From the NCBI GenBank assembly GCA_945900945.1, contig CAMDKL010000049.1, positions 1 through 37,113 on the forward strand: a DNA stretch of 37,113 nucleotides, given 5' to 3'. The stretch is from Pirellula staleyi DSM 6068 (GTDB taxonomy: Bacteria; Planctomycetota; Planctomycetia; Pirellulales; Pirellulaceae). Positions 9,141 to 18,813 of the stretch are shown in pieces. The position numbers were made by a program, and so were the translations under genes. Under the pieces are notes generated by a model. It did not search any database and was not told the DNA's origin. It was given only the letters and a program-made list of their open reading frames with translations. Numbering within the stretch: position 1 is the first letter of the stretch; the number at the start of each line of letters is the position of its first letter.

Positions 9141-9166
9141 CGATCGAGGCTTTACGGCCTCGATCG
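9141..9166. terminator. hairpin between convergent genes
   Basis: CGATCGAGGC (9141-9150) and GCCTCGATCG (9157-9166) form a perfect 10-bp stem with a 6-nt loop, TTTACG. It lies between the amidase gene and the convergent fusion gene ending at 9228. There is no strong T-run on either side, so it may be a bidirectional terminator or an intergenic palindrome. Confidence 0.45.
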
Positions 9167-9227
9167 GTTAAACATCAAATCGCCCTGCGACACACGCCCC
9201 GCGGCTGGCAGCCTGTCCTGCGAGTGT

Positions 9228-12200
9228 CTACTTCATTCCCTCCACCCATTCCTTGAGCATCTGCAAAGCCTTTTCGTCAATGCGATTCGTCGAGAGTTGT
9301 GGCATCTGCCCAGGCCCGCGAACGCCAACTCGATGCAATAGCACAGACCGTTCAATCGAACCCGACGCGATAAGCTTTGCATCCGGCTTGTCGAATTGAT
9401 GATGCGTCGGTTCCACATCTACTACATTCATTTTTTCAATCCCTGCATAGTATCCAAGATTCATTTTGGCATTGCCTCCACCTGCTTCAATGTGACAGTA
9501 AGCACAATTAGCATGCAGAAAGGATCGAGCCCGCTCTTCTAAATTTGCGGACGAATCGTAGGGGTCAGCCAACTTGGGATTCTCGGCTCCTGCTTTTCCC
9601 ATCATACCATTTATTTCTACGCTCCTTTGTCCGTCGTTCACCTTCAATTTGGAAATATGCGATTCAATCTCCACTTTTGGTTTTTCATTGGCTCGCATCT
9701 GAGTGCGCAGGACTTCTTGCGCATGAGTAACCCAGTTTGTTTTTAAAACCCCCATGCTCTCAAGTGCATCAAGCTGATTGGCAATCGAGCCTCCACCGTA
9801 GTCATGATCCTTGTTCATTTGCACCGTAGTCAGACCAAGCAAATAGCCTGCTGCCCGGGTGTGACAAACCATGCACTCCGTTCGGCTTGGGTATCGCCAA
9901 TTCTGCGACCGCAATCCCGTGAACTCCCTTATCGAGAAAGTTTCGTCATGCCCTGAGGCGTTGACCAACACTGCCTCGGTTTGCTCGTCATTCCAAGCGT
10001 ACGAGTATCCAACCCATTCCCCTTGCTCTTTGGTAAGCAATCGCGTCTCGATCCATTTTTTCGAAGCAGGATCGCCAGTAACCATCTCCAATGCAAATGA
10101 CTTAACGATCACCGTCCCTTCTGGAAACTGCCAGGCCCACTGATCTGGGATCTCGATTTTAGCCTCCTTAGGCAAAGCGATGAACCTCGATTTGCTGGCA
10201 CCATCGGACCAGAACGGAGCGTTGACGGTGTATGGAATAAGTCCATCGGCGACTTGGTGATCGACAACTTCCTGAAAAAGCCCCGTCTCGCTCAGCAAGC
10301 GTGGAAAGTGACTCGGCGTTGCATCGACCGGCGTTGGCTCCAAATGATAAAGCCCTCCCTGCTGGTCACCACGATGATCCACTACGATCAATTCGCCGTC
10401 CGCATCGAGTGAGATGGCAGATATCTGATATGGAGTATCCGCGATTTCGCGATGCCAAACGATCGACTTGCCATCGTGCAGGATCCCCCAGATTTTTCCA
10501 GTCGAATAATCGCCGTAGATATACGCACCTTGCAACTCGGGCAACTTATTCCCGTAGTAGACGACCCCACCGGTCAGCGACCGTGACTCACTATGGGGAT
10601 GATCGACAGTTGGCAGGACGTGCGGTGAGGGCCCGAGCTTCCTTTGCGAATAGAATGGATGGCCCCCTTCAAACACCGACCAACCGTAATTGGCACCACG
10701 CTCAATGAGATAAACTTGCTCCCACATATCTTGACCATTGTTGCCGACCCAGATGTGTCCCGTTCGGCTGTCCGTCGTGATTCGCCATGGGTTACGCAGT
10801 CCATACGCCCAAGTCTCCGGTGCCGCACCCGCTACGTTGAGAAAGGGATTGTCGTTTGGCACCGAATACGACTTTCCATCATTCGGATGATCAACGTCAA
10901 TGCGCATCACTTTCGCGAGCATCTTCGTCAAATCTTGACCCGTAACATTCGTATCCGAGTCTGAGGATCCATCGCCTGATGTGACGTACATCATCCCATC
11001 CTTGCCGAAGGTTATGGCGGCTCCGTTATGCCCGTTCGACTCCCAATCAATGATGTCGAGTTCGTCACCCACCAAGCCGAACGGAGTCGACCTCGATAAT
11101 GTATGACGGACGACACGACTCTTATGCGATTGTTCCTCATTCTTGCCGTTGCTTCCAATGTACATAAAGCCATTCACGAGAAAATCTGGATGGAAGGCGA
11201 TACTGTAAGCAACTCCCTTCGGATCGCAGAGCATTTCCAGTTTCGTCTGGTTAGAATCGTCCGTGGTTCGCATAACTTTCGTCGGTCCATACGATCCTTT
11301 TTCTTCGATGACGACGAAACGTCGGCTGCCTGGTTCCACTTTGACATCGATTGGCCAATCCATTTTGAGATCCGGATAAGCACGAACGGCTCGATAGGGA
11401 AGCGGCGGCTCCGGCGATCCAACGACTTTAGAATCGGAAAAATGCGGCCTCAACCGCAACGCTTGCATCGTCGAGTTCGTCTCGCTTCCTGACGCGAAAC
11501 GAAGCGTGGCATAGTCTTGATAGCGATGGAAATCGAGTTGAGTTAGAGGAGCACAGCTGCTAAGTTCCGGTTTTTGGCCCACCGTATAGTCGTATCGACA
11601 AAGCGCTAACTGCCAGACTTCATCGAGTTTCGGCCTTCCACCGGTGGGCATGAAATCAAGCCACGGTATTCTTCCTTCCACCGTCCAAGACTGATCTCGA
11701 TCGTCGCGTTGGTTCAACGTTCCATTGCGGCGAACTTGCGTCTTCCAATGAAAGTCATTAGCCGACTTGAGCGTGTTGAAACCCCCGCTTTTTTGATCAG
11801 GCAGGAACATATCCATCTCAGTCCCGGCTGCGTTGACCTGAAACTCATAATACCCGTTCGACACTCGGCTCGGTTTCAAAAACATTTCGAAGACATCGTT
11901 GTTCCAAGTCAACCCGTCATGGTCGGTGATATCTGCGAACAGGTCGTGGTCCTCCAACTCCGCAAAGAAGTAGAGATACAGTCGATCCCAGAGCAATCGA
12001 GCCCGTGTTGCTGTACGTGGCACCGGCGTCACACTGCCTGGGATTCGAAAGCCATTAATGGTTGTTGCGTTGGACCAAGCGTTGTCATCGTCGCTGCCAT
12101 CGATCACAATCGGCCCTTGAGCCCAATGGCATACAAAGTCTTCAGCAAACGCCAGCGGCGTCATCCACGACATCCACGACATGGCCAGCGACAAGTAGAT

Positions 12201-12263
12201 ATGGCTGAAAGTTCTGCAGTTCATTCCGATTCGATTCATTTCGCGGGCGTTGATGCGTTTCAT
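9228..12263 (-). CDS. secreted CBM9-like / GSDH propeller / di-heme cytochrome fusion
   Basis: 1011 residues, predicted to be exported: signal peptide ending PLAFA|ED (about residue 40). Three regions follow. Residues about 45-285 resemble the CBM9-like carbohydrate-binding fold. Residues about 288-635 match the glucose/sorbosone dehydrogenase (GSDH, PQQ-type) beta-propeller, with GHNGAAITFGKDG and ETWAYGLRNPWR. Residues about 640-1011 match the SO_2930/TIGR03806 type c-cytochrome domain with two CxxCH haem sites, CMVCH at 797-801 and CAYCH at 920-924. The likely role is binding and oxidising a sugar or sugar-derived alcohol, with electrons passed to the haems; the substrate is unknown. In-frame ATGs also lie a few codons in (MNRIG, MNCRTF), and none has a clear ribosome site. 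The gene stands alone and points toward the amidase gene. Confidence 0.88.
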   Translation of the reverse strand: MKRINAREMNRIGMNCRTFSHIYLSLAMSWMSWMTPLAFAEDFVCHWAQGPIVIDGSDDDNAWSNATTINGFRIPGSVTPVPRTATRARLLWDRLYLYFFAELEDHDLFADITDHDGLTWNNDVFEMFLKPSRVSNGYYEFQVNAAGTEMDMFLPDQKSGGFNTLKSANDFHWKTQVRRNGTLNQRDDRDQSWTVEGRIPWLDFMPTGGRPKLDEVWQLALCRYDYTVGQKPELSSCAPLTQLDFHRYQDYATLRFASGSETNSTMQALRLRPHFSDSKVVGSPEPPLPYRAVRAYPDLKMDWPIDVKVEPGSRRFVVIEEKGSYGPTKVMRTTDDSNQTKLEMLCDPKGVAYSIAFHPDFLVNGFMYIGSNGKNEEQSHKSRVVRHTLSRSTPFGLVGDELDIIDWESNGHNGAAITFGKDGMMYVTSGDGSSDSDTNVTGQDLTKMLAKVMRIDVDHPNDGKSYSVPNDNPFLNVAGAAPETWAYGLRNPWRITTDSRTGHIWVGNNGQDMWEQVYLIERGANYGWSVFEGGHPFYSQRKLGPSPHVLPTVDHPHSESRSLTGGVVYYGNKLPELQGAYIYGDYSTGKIWGILHDGKSIVWHREIADTPYQISAISLDADGELIVVDHRGDQQGGLYHLEPTPVDATPSHFPRLLSETGLFQEVVDHQVADGLIPYTVNAPFWSDGASKSRFIALPKEAKIEIPDQWAWQFPEGTVIVKSFALEMVTGDPASKKWIETRLLTKEQGEWVGYSYAWNDEQTEAVLVNASGHDETFSIREFTGLRSQNWRYPSRTECMVCHTRAAGYLLGLTTVQMNKDHDYGGGSIANQLDALESMGVLKTNWVTHAQEVLRTQMRANEKPKVEIESHISKLKVNDGQRSVEINGMMGKAGAENPKLADPYDSSANLEERARSFLHANCAYCHIEAGGGNAKMNLGYYAGIEKMNVVDVEPTHHQFDKPDAKLIASGSIERSVLLHRVGVRGPGQMPQLSTNRIDEKALQMLKEWVEGMK

Positions 12264-12929
12264 AATCTTGTGTCCGTCACGTAACCAAATGGCAATTTAC
12301 GAAGTACTTTATCAAGAATATACCCAATTCATTGTGCCGATGCATCCATCTTAGCTTGATCATCAACAAAACCGAGTTGATGTAGCGGAGAGAACACTCC
12401 TCCAATCTCGAACGCATCTTTTGAAACACAGAGGCGAAATCATTCAACCTGTGCGAATGAACGCGAATACGCAGGAGTCGTTGACATGAATTCGAAAATT
12501 GGCTCAAAGGCTCGGCGGAATCAGAAGTGGAATGTTTTTTCGAACATGTCGGCGATAGACGCGAAAATCGTAGTCAAACGTCAACAGCTTGCTGTCGTCG
12601 ATCAACTCCGACATCCGCACCAAACAAGCGTCCGCTAACGACATTGGGACACGCGTCGCTCGCGAACGAACACACCAAAGGGACTACAGCTAGCAAATCG
12701 GAAATCGATCTAGATCAAGAACTCCGCGAAATCGATCAACTTCGTTCGGAGATTTCATTCAATGCACAGCGACTGGCTCGTGCTTTTTACTGAGTTGGCA
12801 TTTAAAGACAAAAGAATACTGCTGGGTTCAATTTTTGACCTAAATTCTCGTCTGGCGATACGCCAGAGTCTAGAATAGTTGGTTAGGCGCGTAGCGGAAA
12901 TTTCGAAACTGAGGTTTGAGGGTAGATAT
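12264..12929. other. 666-bp stretch holding only a PIN-domain remnant
   Basis: Between the divergent fusion gene and the DUF1559 gene. The only coding-like sequence recognised is the minus-strand PIN remnant at 12504-12683. The rest has short overlapping frames without recognisable features. Promoters for both flanking genes should be here, but none was identifiable. Confidence 0.5.
12504..12683 (-). pseudogene. C-terminal remnant of a PIN-domain (VapC-like) protein
   Basis: The minus strand is open from just after TAG (12684-12686) to TGA (12504-12506), 59 residues. It reads RVPMSLADACLVRMSELIDD, then LLTFDYDFRVYRRH and IPLLIPPSL. These match the C-terminal half of PIN-domain ribonucleases, including the conserved acidic residue in SLADA and the TFDYDF strand. 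The N-terminal half, with the first catalytic aspartate of a usual PIN domain of about 130 residues, is missing, and no antitoxin frame is adjacent. An internal ATG at 12644 would give 46 residues, too short to fold as a PIN domain. I read it as a decayed toxin or PIN gene. Confidence 0.6.
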
Positions 12930-13951
12930 ATGAGAACTATTTTCTGTCGATCGCGCAGTCGAGGATTCACTTTAGTCGAATTGTTGGTAGTCATTGCGAT
13001 CATTGGAATGCTGGTCGGCCTACTACTTCCTGCCGTTCAATCGGCTCGTGAATCGGCAAGGGCGATGCAATGTCAAAACAACTTGCATCAAATCAGTCTT
13101 GCCACATCCATGTTCCATGACACCATGCGAGCCTTTCCGCCTGCACGCTACCAACCGCGCCGGATGCACCACTCGACCGTGCATGTGGGGGCGACGAGAC
13201 AACTTGGCTTGTGCGTATTATGCCCTTCATGGAGCAACGAACTGCCGAAGGACGCTGGGATTATTCGAAGAGCTACGCAGACCATACAAAAGAGACACGT
13301 GAGTTTACGTTGGCCAATTATAGTTGCCCATCGCGACGCTCCGCTTCAGACGCAATTGGAACCGGGCTTATAGCCGGTTCCACTACGACATGGATTACTT
13401 TGCCCTGCGGCTGCAAGTATCCTGTGACAACGAAAGATTCGCAGTCTGTTAGCGGAGCTGTTGGCGACTATGGTGGCAATCACGGGGATCTTTCACCAGG
13501 CTCTTCTGGCTTGCCAGCAGATTTCTATTATGGCGGCAACGGAAGCGGAGTAATCATTTCCAGTCACGCTAGATGCAATTCCAACATCCCGTTGGATTGG
13601 ATTGATAAGATTCGTATGAACGACGTTACGGATGGACTGAGCAATACGATTCTTGTTGGCGAAATGCACGTACCCATGGGAAAGCTTGGCAAGTCTCCAG
13701 AAGATGCGTTTATATTTAATGGTGATAACGTCTTCAACTCGACTCGAGTCGGTGGACCCACTGTTCCTATCGTGCAAAACAATCGCGATGAAGGGAACGG
13801 GCTGGTGAGCTGGGGAAGTTGGCATCCAGGTGTTTGCTACTTCGCGTTGGCCGACGGCAGCGTTAGGGGTATTTCGAAATCAATCGATACTGAAACTCTT
13901 GGCAATCTTTGTAATCGACACGATGGAAACGTGGTTGGGCTTAGTGAATAA
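12930..13951 (+). pseudogene. DUF1559 pseudopilin-like protein, split by a one-base shift
   Basis: The start at ATG 12930 is preceded by GAGGG (12918-12922), 7 nt away. The N-terminus has the type IV pilin-like methylation motif [17 protein letters not shown] and then [20 protein letters not shown], the hallmark of planctomycete DUF1559 proteins. After FPPARYQPR the frame is lost near 13158-13162. The -1 frame continues with [20 protein letters not shown], then MPFMEQ and the rest of the domain, ending FALADGSVRGISKSID and TAA at 13951. Adding one C in the GCGCCGG run restores a single protein of about 340 residues. No slippery heptamer was seen, so this is a frameshift mutation or a sequencing error rather than programmed shifting. 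DUF1559 proteins are thought to be surface or secreted; their role is unknown. A lipoprotein gene overlaps the 3' end. Confidence 0.8.
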
Positions 13952-14402
13952 GACATTTGCGGTTCACATGGTCACGGTATCTGTCGTCGCTTTGTGTTTG
14001 GTATTAACTGGTTGTTCAGACCAACTGCGGACCTACCCGGTGTCGGGCAAAGTCCGCTTCACGACCGGCGGTATCGTCCATGTCGGAACAGTAGAGCTCA
14101 AATCTAGAGAGCATAATGTGCAGGCCCGAGGTCAGATCCGATCAGACGGAAGCTTCACGCTCACCACCTATAAAGACGGAGACGGCGCGGTAGCAGGTAT
14201 GCATGATTGCGTCGTCGTGCAGTTCGTCATGGCCGAGGGGATCTCGGGCCACAAACCAAGTACGGTGGGTGTTGTTGATCGACGCTACGCTACCTACTCA
14301 ACTTCTGGACTGAAAGCAGAAGTCTCTCCCGACAAAAAGAACGAGCTGATGCTGGAAGTCGAAGGGTTGCTTAGATCACAGCCCCAAGATCATAAGCATT
14401 GA
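13923..14402 (+). CDS. small lipoprotein with carboxypeptidase-regulatory-like domain
   Basis: 159 residues from ATG 13923, which overlaps the end of the DUF1559 gene by 29 nt. The N-terminus has a hydrophobic stretch ending in the lipobox LTGC, with the lipidated cysteine at about residue 31. The mature part begins YPVSGKVRF and has a GQIRSDGSFTLTTYKDGDGA segment, the pattern of transthyretin-like/carboxypeptidase-regulatory beta-sandwiches that often follow DUF1559 genes in planctomycetes. An alternative start is ATG 13968. The function is unknown. The overlap suggests translation coupled to the upstream gene, which here is frameshifted; translation of the downstream DUF1559 frame would be needed for normal coupling. 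Confidence 0.7.
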   Translation: METWLGLVNKTFAVHMVTVSVVALCLVLTGCSDQLRTYPVSGKVRFTTGGIVHVGTVELKSREHNVQARGQIRSDGSFTLTTYKDGDGAVAGMHDCVVVQFVMAEGISGHKPSTVGVVDRRYATYSTSGLKAEVSPDKKNELMLEVEGLLRSQPQDHKH

Positions 14403-14591
14403 TTTTCGTCTAAAAATGTGTGACTTTCGCTACTGAGGTCCTTGGCTGGACAAGTTGGGGTCGAGCCAAGCAGAATCATTCGATCGATGGCTTTTCAATC
14501 TTCAATCGACTTTTGAAATTCCGTGCCGCTCCTGGAGCATCACGTCCAACCATTGGATCGGTTTACCTCCGTCAGATCTCACGACTTTTAC
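14403..14591. other. no recognisable content
   Basis: Between the lipoprotein gene and the remnants of the esterase-like pseudogene. Short frames only. No palindrome or repeat was seen. Confidence 0.4.
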
Positions 14592-15024
14592 CTAATGTAG
14601 CTCCGGCGTCGCGAGTGCAAAAGTTTCGATTCCCAAGTGTGCTTCCATCCACTCACTATCAACTTGGCGAGTCTCAATTTGCTTGCCATCCAACGAGATG
14701 TCTAATGATTCGACTATCATTGAAGACCATGACTGCAACTGGGATAGCAGGATCGTATTGGGCCGGTACAACCAGGTTGTAGGTATGTTGTTAGCCTGGA
14801 AACACGTCGCTCGGAATAATAGTCGGCCCGGCCCATTTCCCTTTCGGTATACCTTCGATCGGCATTGAGTCAGGGCCGAGTTTACAGAAGGCATCTTTGT
14901 TCGGGCCTTGCTCGCTCGAACGGCCGCCCCGAGTTGATTGGGCATTTGCACTCGACGCGACGCGGATCGAAACCAAAAAGACGAATAGAAAAAAAGAATG
15001 GCTCGATGCATTGTTTTGATCCAT
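14592..15024 (-). pseudogene. broken secreted esterase-like gene
   Basis: From ATG 15024 the minus strand encodes a signal peptide (FFLFVFLVSIRVASSANAQ) and then KLGPDSMPIEGIPKGKWAGP and TIIPSDVFPG, resembling the start of planctomycete alpha/beta-hydrolase esterases. A TAA (14791-14793) interrupts the frame, but the same frame then continues with QHTYNLVVPAQYDPAIPVAV and MVFND, typical of the esterase VPAQYDP..VMVFQDG segment. That frame stops again within about 20 codons. A different frame then carries ESLDISLDGKQIETRQVDSE to a TAG at 14592. So there is at least one nonsense mutation and one frameshift or deletion, and the catalytic Ser/Asp/His region is absent. The gene is non-functional unless the lesions are sequence errors. 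The esterase assignment rests on short motifs. Confidence 0.55.
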
Positions 15025-15184
15025 TTGAGTGTTAATTGAGTGGCTACGGAAGGAAAATTCTATTGGCAAAGCTCTTGCCATAATTAGAAAAGCAAACCGC
15101 TCCAGGAGGGGTTCCGACAGTCGTGGGAGACCACTGACCGTCTTCGGACACTCCACATCAGTAATTTCCCGCTCGATCCTTAAC

Positions 15185-15220
15185 GAAAAAACCTCGGTTG
15201 AATATTTGGTTCAACCGAGG
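15185..15220 (-). terminator. strong terminator of the sigma-factor gene
   Basis: CCTCGGTTGAA (15192-15202) and TTCAACCGAGG (15210-15220) form a perfect 11-bp stem with a 7-nt loop. On the minus strand the stem is followed by six T residues (15191-15186). It lies 38 bp after the stop of the minus-strand sigma gene. The plus side carries only TTTTG after a C. Confidence 0.88.
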
Positions 15221-15257
15221 CTTTTGTAAAAGTTAGGATAACAATCGAAGATTTGTG

Positions 15258-16823
15258 CTAGTCGAGGAACCCGACTAGTTCTTGTGATCGGCTTGGTTGC
15301 TGAAGTTTACGGACCGCTTTGGCTTCAATTTGACGAATGCGTTCACGCGTCACCTTGAAAATGTGACCCACTTCCTCCAGCGTATAGCTATAACCGTCCC
15401 CAAGCCCGTACCGGAGTTTGATGATCTCGCGCTCGCGGTAGCTCAGTGTTTTCAGAACTGAGTTGATACGAGTACGAAGCATTTCTTGTCCGGCCCCGAT
15501 GGCGGGGCTCTCGGCCGTACCGTCAGGCAGCAAGTCGCCGAATTGGCTATCCTCGCTGTTGCCGACTGGACGATCGAGCGAGATCGGATACCGGCTCATA
15601 GCCAATACACGCCTAGCTTCTTCAATTGTTGTTTCCGCACGACGAGCGGTTTCCTCGAGGGTCGGCTCGCGTCCCAACTCTTGCAGCAATTGCCGCGAAA
15701 CATTTCGAACTCGGGACATGGTTTCAACCATGTGAACCGGGATACGGATGGTTCGGCTTTGGTCTGCAACAGCTCGGGTAATTGCCTGACGTATCCACCA
15801 AGTGGCATACGTACAAAACTTAAAACCGCGACGATACTCGAATTTATCGACAGCTCGCATCAGGCCCGCATTTCCTTCCTGAATCAAATCCAGGAAGCTC
15901 AAACCGCGATTCCGATACTTCTTGGCGATGGAAACGACTAAACGAAGATTGCCTTCGCTCAACTGCTTCTTGGCACGTTGGTACTCGGTGAAGACCTTCT
16001 TGACCATCTTTACGCGTTTGCGTAGAGATGTTGGCGTTTCTTGGGTAGCGACCAGAATTTGGCGAAACTCGCGACGCAACTGAGTCACTTGTGAGGGGGC
16101 TACTTGGTGCGATTTGAGCGTTGCCAAATCGTGCATGATCTCATCTACGCGGTCGCCCAATCGCTCGAGCACTCCGATCATCGTTTCGATCCGCTGGGTA
16201 CGCAGGCCCAATTCCTCGATCATTCGAACCGACTTGCGTCGACGACGAGCGAGGGACTGCCAGGCTTCTTTTCGCTTTTTAACTGGGAGCGATTTGCTCA
16301 GGGCGTTGCGGTAATCGCGTCGATTCCGCTTGAGCAAGACGTCCAGTGTTTTGAGATTGTGCGGTAATCGTCCAAGGATCTGATCCTTTTCCAGGCGATC
16401 GGTAACCGAAACCTGGACGGTACGATCGAATGGCAATTCGCCGGTATGAACACGCTTGAGAATCTTGTAGGCAAATTGCACCACGTAATCGCATTCGAGC
16501 AACTTGGTGCGGAATCGACGTCGAGTGACTTCGATTTTTTTGGCCAGCCGAATTTCTTCTTGACGAGTCAGCAATGGGATTTCGCCCATCTGCGTCAAAT
16601 ACATTCGAACCGGGTCATCCGACCAAGTTTCGACCTCCTCCATTCCCGAAAGCAAATCATCTTCGCTCTCAAGTTGGACTTGATCTTCAGAAACGACTAC
16701 ATCAACCACAGCGACATCGCCTTGGTCATCACCTTCCTCCTCAAGCGACAGTTTGCGAAGGCCATCCAAGTCGTCAGCGCTGCGAGGCAAATCATCATCG
16801 AAATCCAACAGGCCGTCGAACAA
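15258..16823 (-). CDS. rpoD: primary-type RNA polymerase sigma-70 factor
   Basis: 521 residues. It directs RNA polymerase to promoters. Region 1.2 is at about 69-105 ([20 protein letters not shown]). A long basic helical non-conserved region follows (about 106-285). Region 2 is at 289-365, with [39 protein letters not shown] and [14 protein letters not shown]. Region 3 is at about 366-440, and region 4 at 455-510 with the helix-turn-helix [21 protein letters not shown] canonical region 1.1 is not evident; the first 65 residues are merely acidic. The start is TTG 16823: AGGAG lies 8 nt upstream and the next methionine is at residue 61. The gene stands alone with a strong terminator. Planctomycetes can carry several RpoD-like factors, so it may be one paralogue. 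Confidence 0.92.
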   Translation of the reverse strand: MFDGLLDFDDDLPRSADDLDGLRKLSLEEEGDDQGDVAVVDVVVSEDQVQLESEDDLLSGMEEVETWSDDPVRMYLTQMGEIPLLTRQEEIRLAKKIEVTRRRFRTKLLECDYVVQFAYKILKRVHTGELPFDRTVQVSVTDRLEKDQILGRLPHNLKTLDVLLKRNRRDYRNALSKSLPVKKRKEAWQSLARRRRKSVRMIEELGLRTQRIETMIGVLERLGDRVDEIMHDLATLKSHQVAPSQVTQLRREFRQILVATQETPTSLRKRVKMVKKVFTEYQRAKKQLSEGNLRLVVSIAKKYRNRGLSFLDLIQEGNAGLMRAVDKFEYRRGFKFCTYATWWIRQAITRAVADQSRTIRIPVHMVETMSRVRNVSRQLLQELGREPTLEETARRAETTIEEARRVLAMSRYPISLDRPVGNSEDSQFGDLLPDGTAESPAIGAGQEMLRTRINSVLKTLSYREREIIKLRYGLGDGYSYTLEEVGHIFKVTRERIRQIEAKAVRKLQQPSRSQELVGFLD

Positions 16824-17541
16824 GGTAATAACTCCTAAACCACGAAAATAATGGAGGATCGGAGTGCTCGTGTGTAAGCAAGGTTCCGCTTCCTGATGCC
16901 TTGCTAGAGCCAGGCAGGGAAGTGTAGCACCTAACTGCTTACCGACGGGACTCCGAACATAAATGGTAAATTTTTACGAATAACGAAAGCCTACCATGGC
17001 TCAACGACCTGTGATCGCTTGCGTTTTTGCAAAAACCAAAACACCGAGTACTACGGCAGGATCTCCAGTGTATTTAAACGATTGCGCTAAAGTACACTTG
17101 AGCCAAGGTTTTACGGAAATATTTGCTGCTTTTGAAACACGACCGAATCGAACCATCCTTGACACTGAATTCAACTATCAACCCCGATTTCTGGCCTGCA
17201 ATGCTGTCGCTGCTCGTCGGTCGTGTTCTTTGTATTTGACCAACCGCAGCATGGAAGTAGGGGTTGGTAGCTTTACTTGACGCGAAAGAATCAGTCGAAG
17301 ATGCTGGGCTTTTCAATCTTCTGGTGGGACGAAGTGGTGGGATCAATTCCGCATAGCACTCACATTTGCAAATGCCTCGCGTGGTGCAGTATTCTAGCTA
17401 CGATCGTCTCCAGGTCTAGTCACTTGAAGGATAGAATCCTCTAAAGCACAATGAGTTCTTATGAAATGAGCCTTCGGGTGTCCACTTGCGTAAGAGTTTT
17501 TTGTCTGCCGTCCCCATTCACCATTCTACCAAAGCCGAATT
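16824..17541. other. 718-bp gap, presumed promoter region
   Basis: Lies between the divergent sigma-factor and zinc-ribbon membrane-protein genes. Overlapping short frames on both strands (about 17000-17350) show no signal peptide, domain or ribosome site. A weak inverted pair GCAAGG/CCTTGC lies near 16878-16904. I see no RNA gene or convincing promoter. Confidence 0.4.
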
Positions 17542-18105
17542 ATGTCCCAGTTTCTTTTGCCGTGTGTTTGCGGGGCAAAAATCCCCGTCAACCGAAGCCA
17601 AGCGGGTATGACTCTACCATGCCTCGAATGCGGCAAAACAGTAGAGGTGCCAACGATTCGAAAACTGGCTCAATTCATTTCCATTGTCCCTACAAAAAAG
17701 GAAACAAAAGGTCGATCGGCTAAATGGCTGGGGCCGATTGCCGCAATTTCTTTTCTCATTAGTTTGCTAGGCCTAACCTATGGTGGATCGTTGGTTTACG
17801 AGCGATACAGCTATATCTCGGAGATAACTAAATCCAACGCCAACCTCAATTTGACGGAGGCGGAATACATCGCAGAAGTCAGAAAATCCGCTCTTCTAAG
17901 CGCACCTGCGGACACTTGGGATTTTTGGAATGCAATAGTCAACAATGGGCTAAGAGATCCCAACCCTCCTTACCGCTTTCAAGTGAAACGGTATCTCGCT
18001 TCGCAAGTAACTTGGATGCGAGACAGCTTCCTGGTTGGCGGCATCTCATTGGCCGTGTTCGCTCTCTCGACTTTCCTGATGCAAAAATTTCGCAATAGCA
18101 ACTAA
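17542..18105 (+). CDS. zinc-ribbon-like two-TM membrane protein
   Basis: 187 residues of unknown function. The N-terminus has four cysteines, C8, C10, C27 and C30, in a CxC...CxxC arrangement that looks like a small zinc ribbon. Hydrophobic segments at about 63-84 and 163-182 are probable transmembrane helices, separated by a roughly 80-residue soluble loop. This cysteine pattern followed by membrane helices is common among planctomycete hypothetical proteins. ATG 17542 has no obvious Shine-Dalgarno. The gene points at the convergent single-TM gene ending at 18213. Confidence 0.7.
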   Translation: MSQFLLPCVCGAKIPVNRSQAGMTLPCLECGKTVEVPTIRKLAQFISIVPTKKETKGRSAKWLGPIAAISFLISLLGLTYGGSLVYERYSYISEITKSNANLNLTEAEYIAEVRKSALLSAPADTWDFWNAIVNNGLRDPNPPYRFQVKRYLASQVTWMRDSFLVGGISLAVFALSTFLMQKFRNSN

Positions 18106-18212
18106 TGCTTAACCGATCGAAGCGATAGCGCAGATCGCTTGAATCGTCAGGAGTGGTCACCAGCTCGCGAAATCCATGCGCTCCCCGCCGCTTCGCGGGT
18201 TAAAAATTTACA

Positions 18213-18722
18213 TCAATTGCCCGATACCCAGCCCTCATCGTCGCCCTCCGAGCCCTTTCGTCGTACAGATTTGTTAGCTGGCATTGTGTGCTCGCTTACC
18301 GCACGTAGCCCCGTTTCAACTTGGGCAAACACCGTTACGAGTTTAATGTCCCGATTTCCGACCGGAAACCGAACGCTTCCGTTGCGAGCAACAAAAACTT
18401 CCAATGGGATGGAAATCATCTCACCAGCCTCAACACCCCTCGGTTCCAGGCTGTAAAACTGGTCGTTCAATCCAATCGATAGATTGCGCCACGGGGAGAC
18501 GGTCGGATTTTTTATGGAAATACAGGGTACAAGTCGACGATCTTCAGGTTTTTCCGTCGGTGTTATCCAAATCGCATCCAACTTCACCAAAGCGGGCAGG
18601 ATTGGTTCTGGCATGCGTGGCGTGAAAAAAGACAAAAGCAACCCACAAGCAATAGGCCCAGCGATCAGCACAGCCATTAGAATGGTTAATTGTCTTGACG
18701 TTATCGTCCGTTTTGCCTGCAT
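18213..18722 (-). CDS. single-pass membrane protein of unknown function
   Basis: 169 residues from ATG 18722. One transmembrane helix near the N-terminus (LTILMAVLIAGPIACGLLLS) is followed by a soluble domain of about 120 residues, beta-rich by eye, that would face the periplasm. No family was recognised. A TTG at 18761 would add 13 residues, but neither start has a clear ribosome site. The C-terminal 20 residues are hydrophilic (SVRRKGSEGDDEGW). Confidence 0.6.
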   Translation of the reverse strand: MQAKRTITSRQLTILMAVLIAGPIACGLLLSFFTPRMPEPILPALVKLDAIWITPTEKPEDRRLVPCISIKNPTVSPWRNLSIGLNDQFYSLEPRGVEAGEMISIPLEVFVARNGSVRFPVGNRDIKLVTVFAQVETGLRAVSEHTMPANKSVRRKGSEGDDEGWVSGN

Positions 18723-18813
18723 GCTGGTTTCGTCTTTTGATTCTGAGCGGGCGTCACCCAAAAAATTCGACCTGTACGATTAAAATAGGTTGGGAGCTTA
18801 CTGAGCTATTGGG

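Noticed and set aside
12527-12793. 88-codon plus-strand frame with a helical end (LDQELREIDQLRSE)
   Set aside because: Its first half is antisense to the PIN remnant and no homologous family or ribosome site is apparent; the helical end alone is weak evidence.
13150-13220. Programmed -1 frameshift in the DUF1559 gene
   Set aside because: No slippery heptamer or downstream stem was seen at the junction.
16996-17346. Overlapping 90-codon frames on both strands upstream of the sigma gene
   Set aside because: No ribosome site, domain or signal peptide; the two frames shadow each other.
18186-18201. Hairpin CCCGC...GCGGG between convergent genes
   Set aside because: Only a 5-bp stem with no T-run; too weak to call a terminator.
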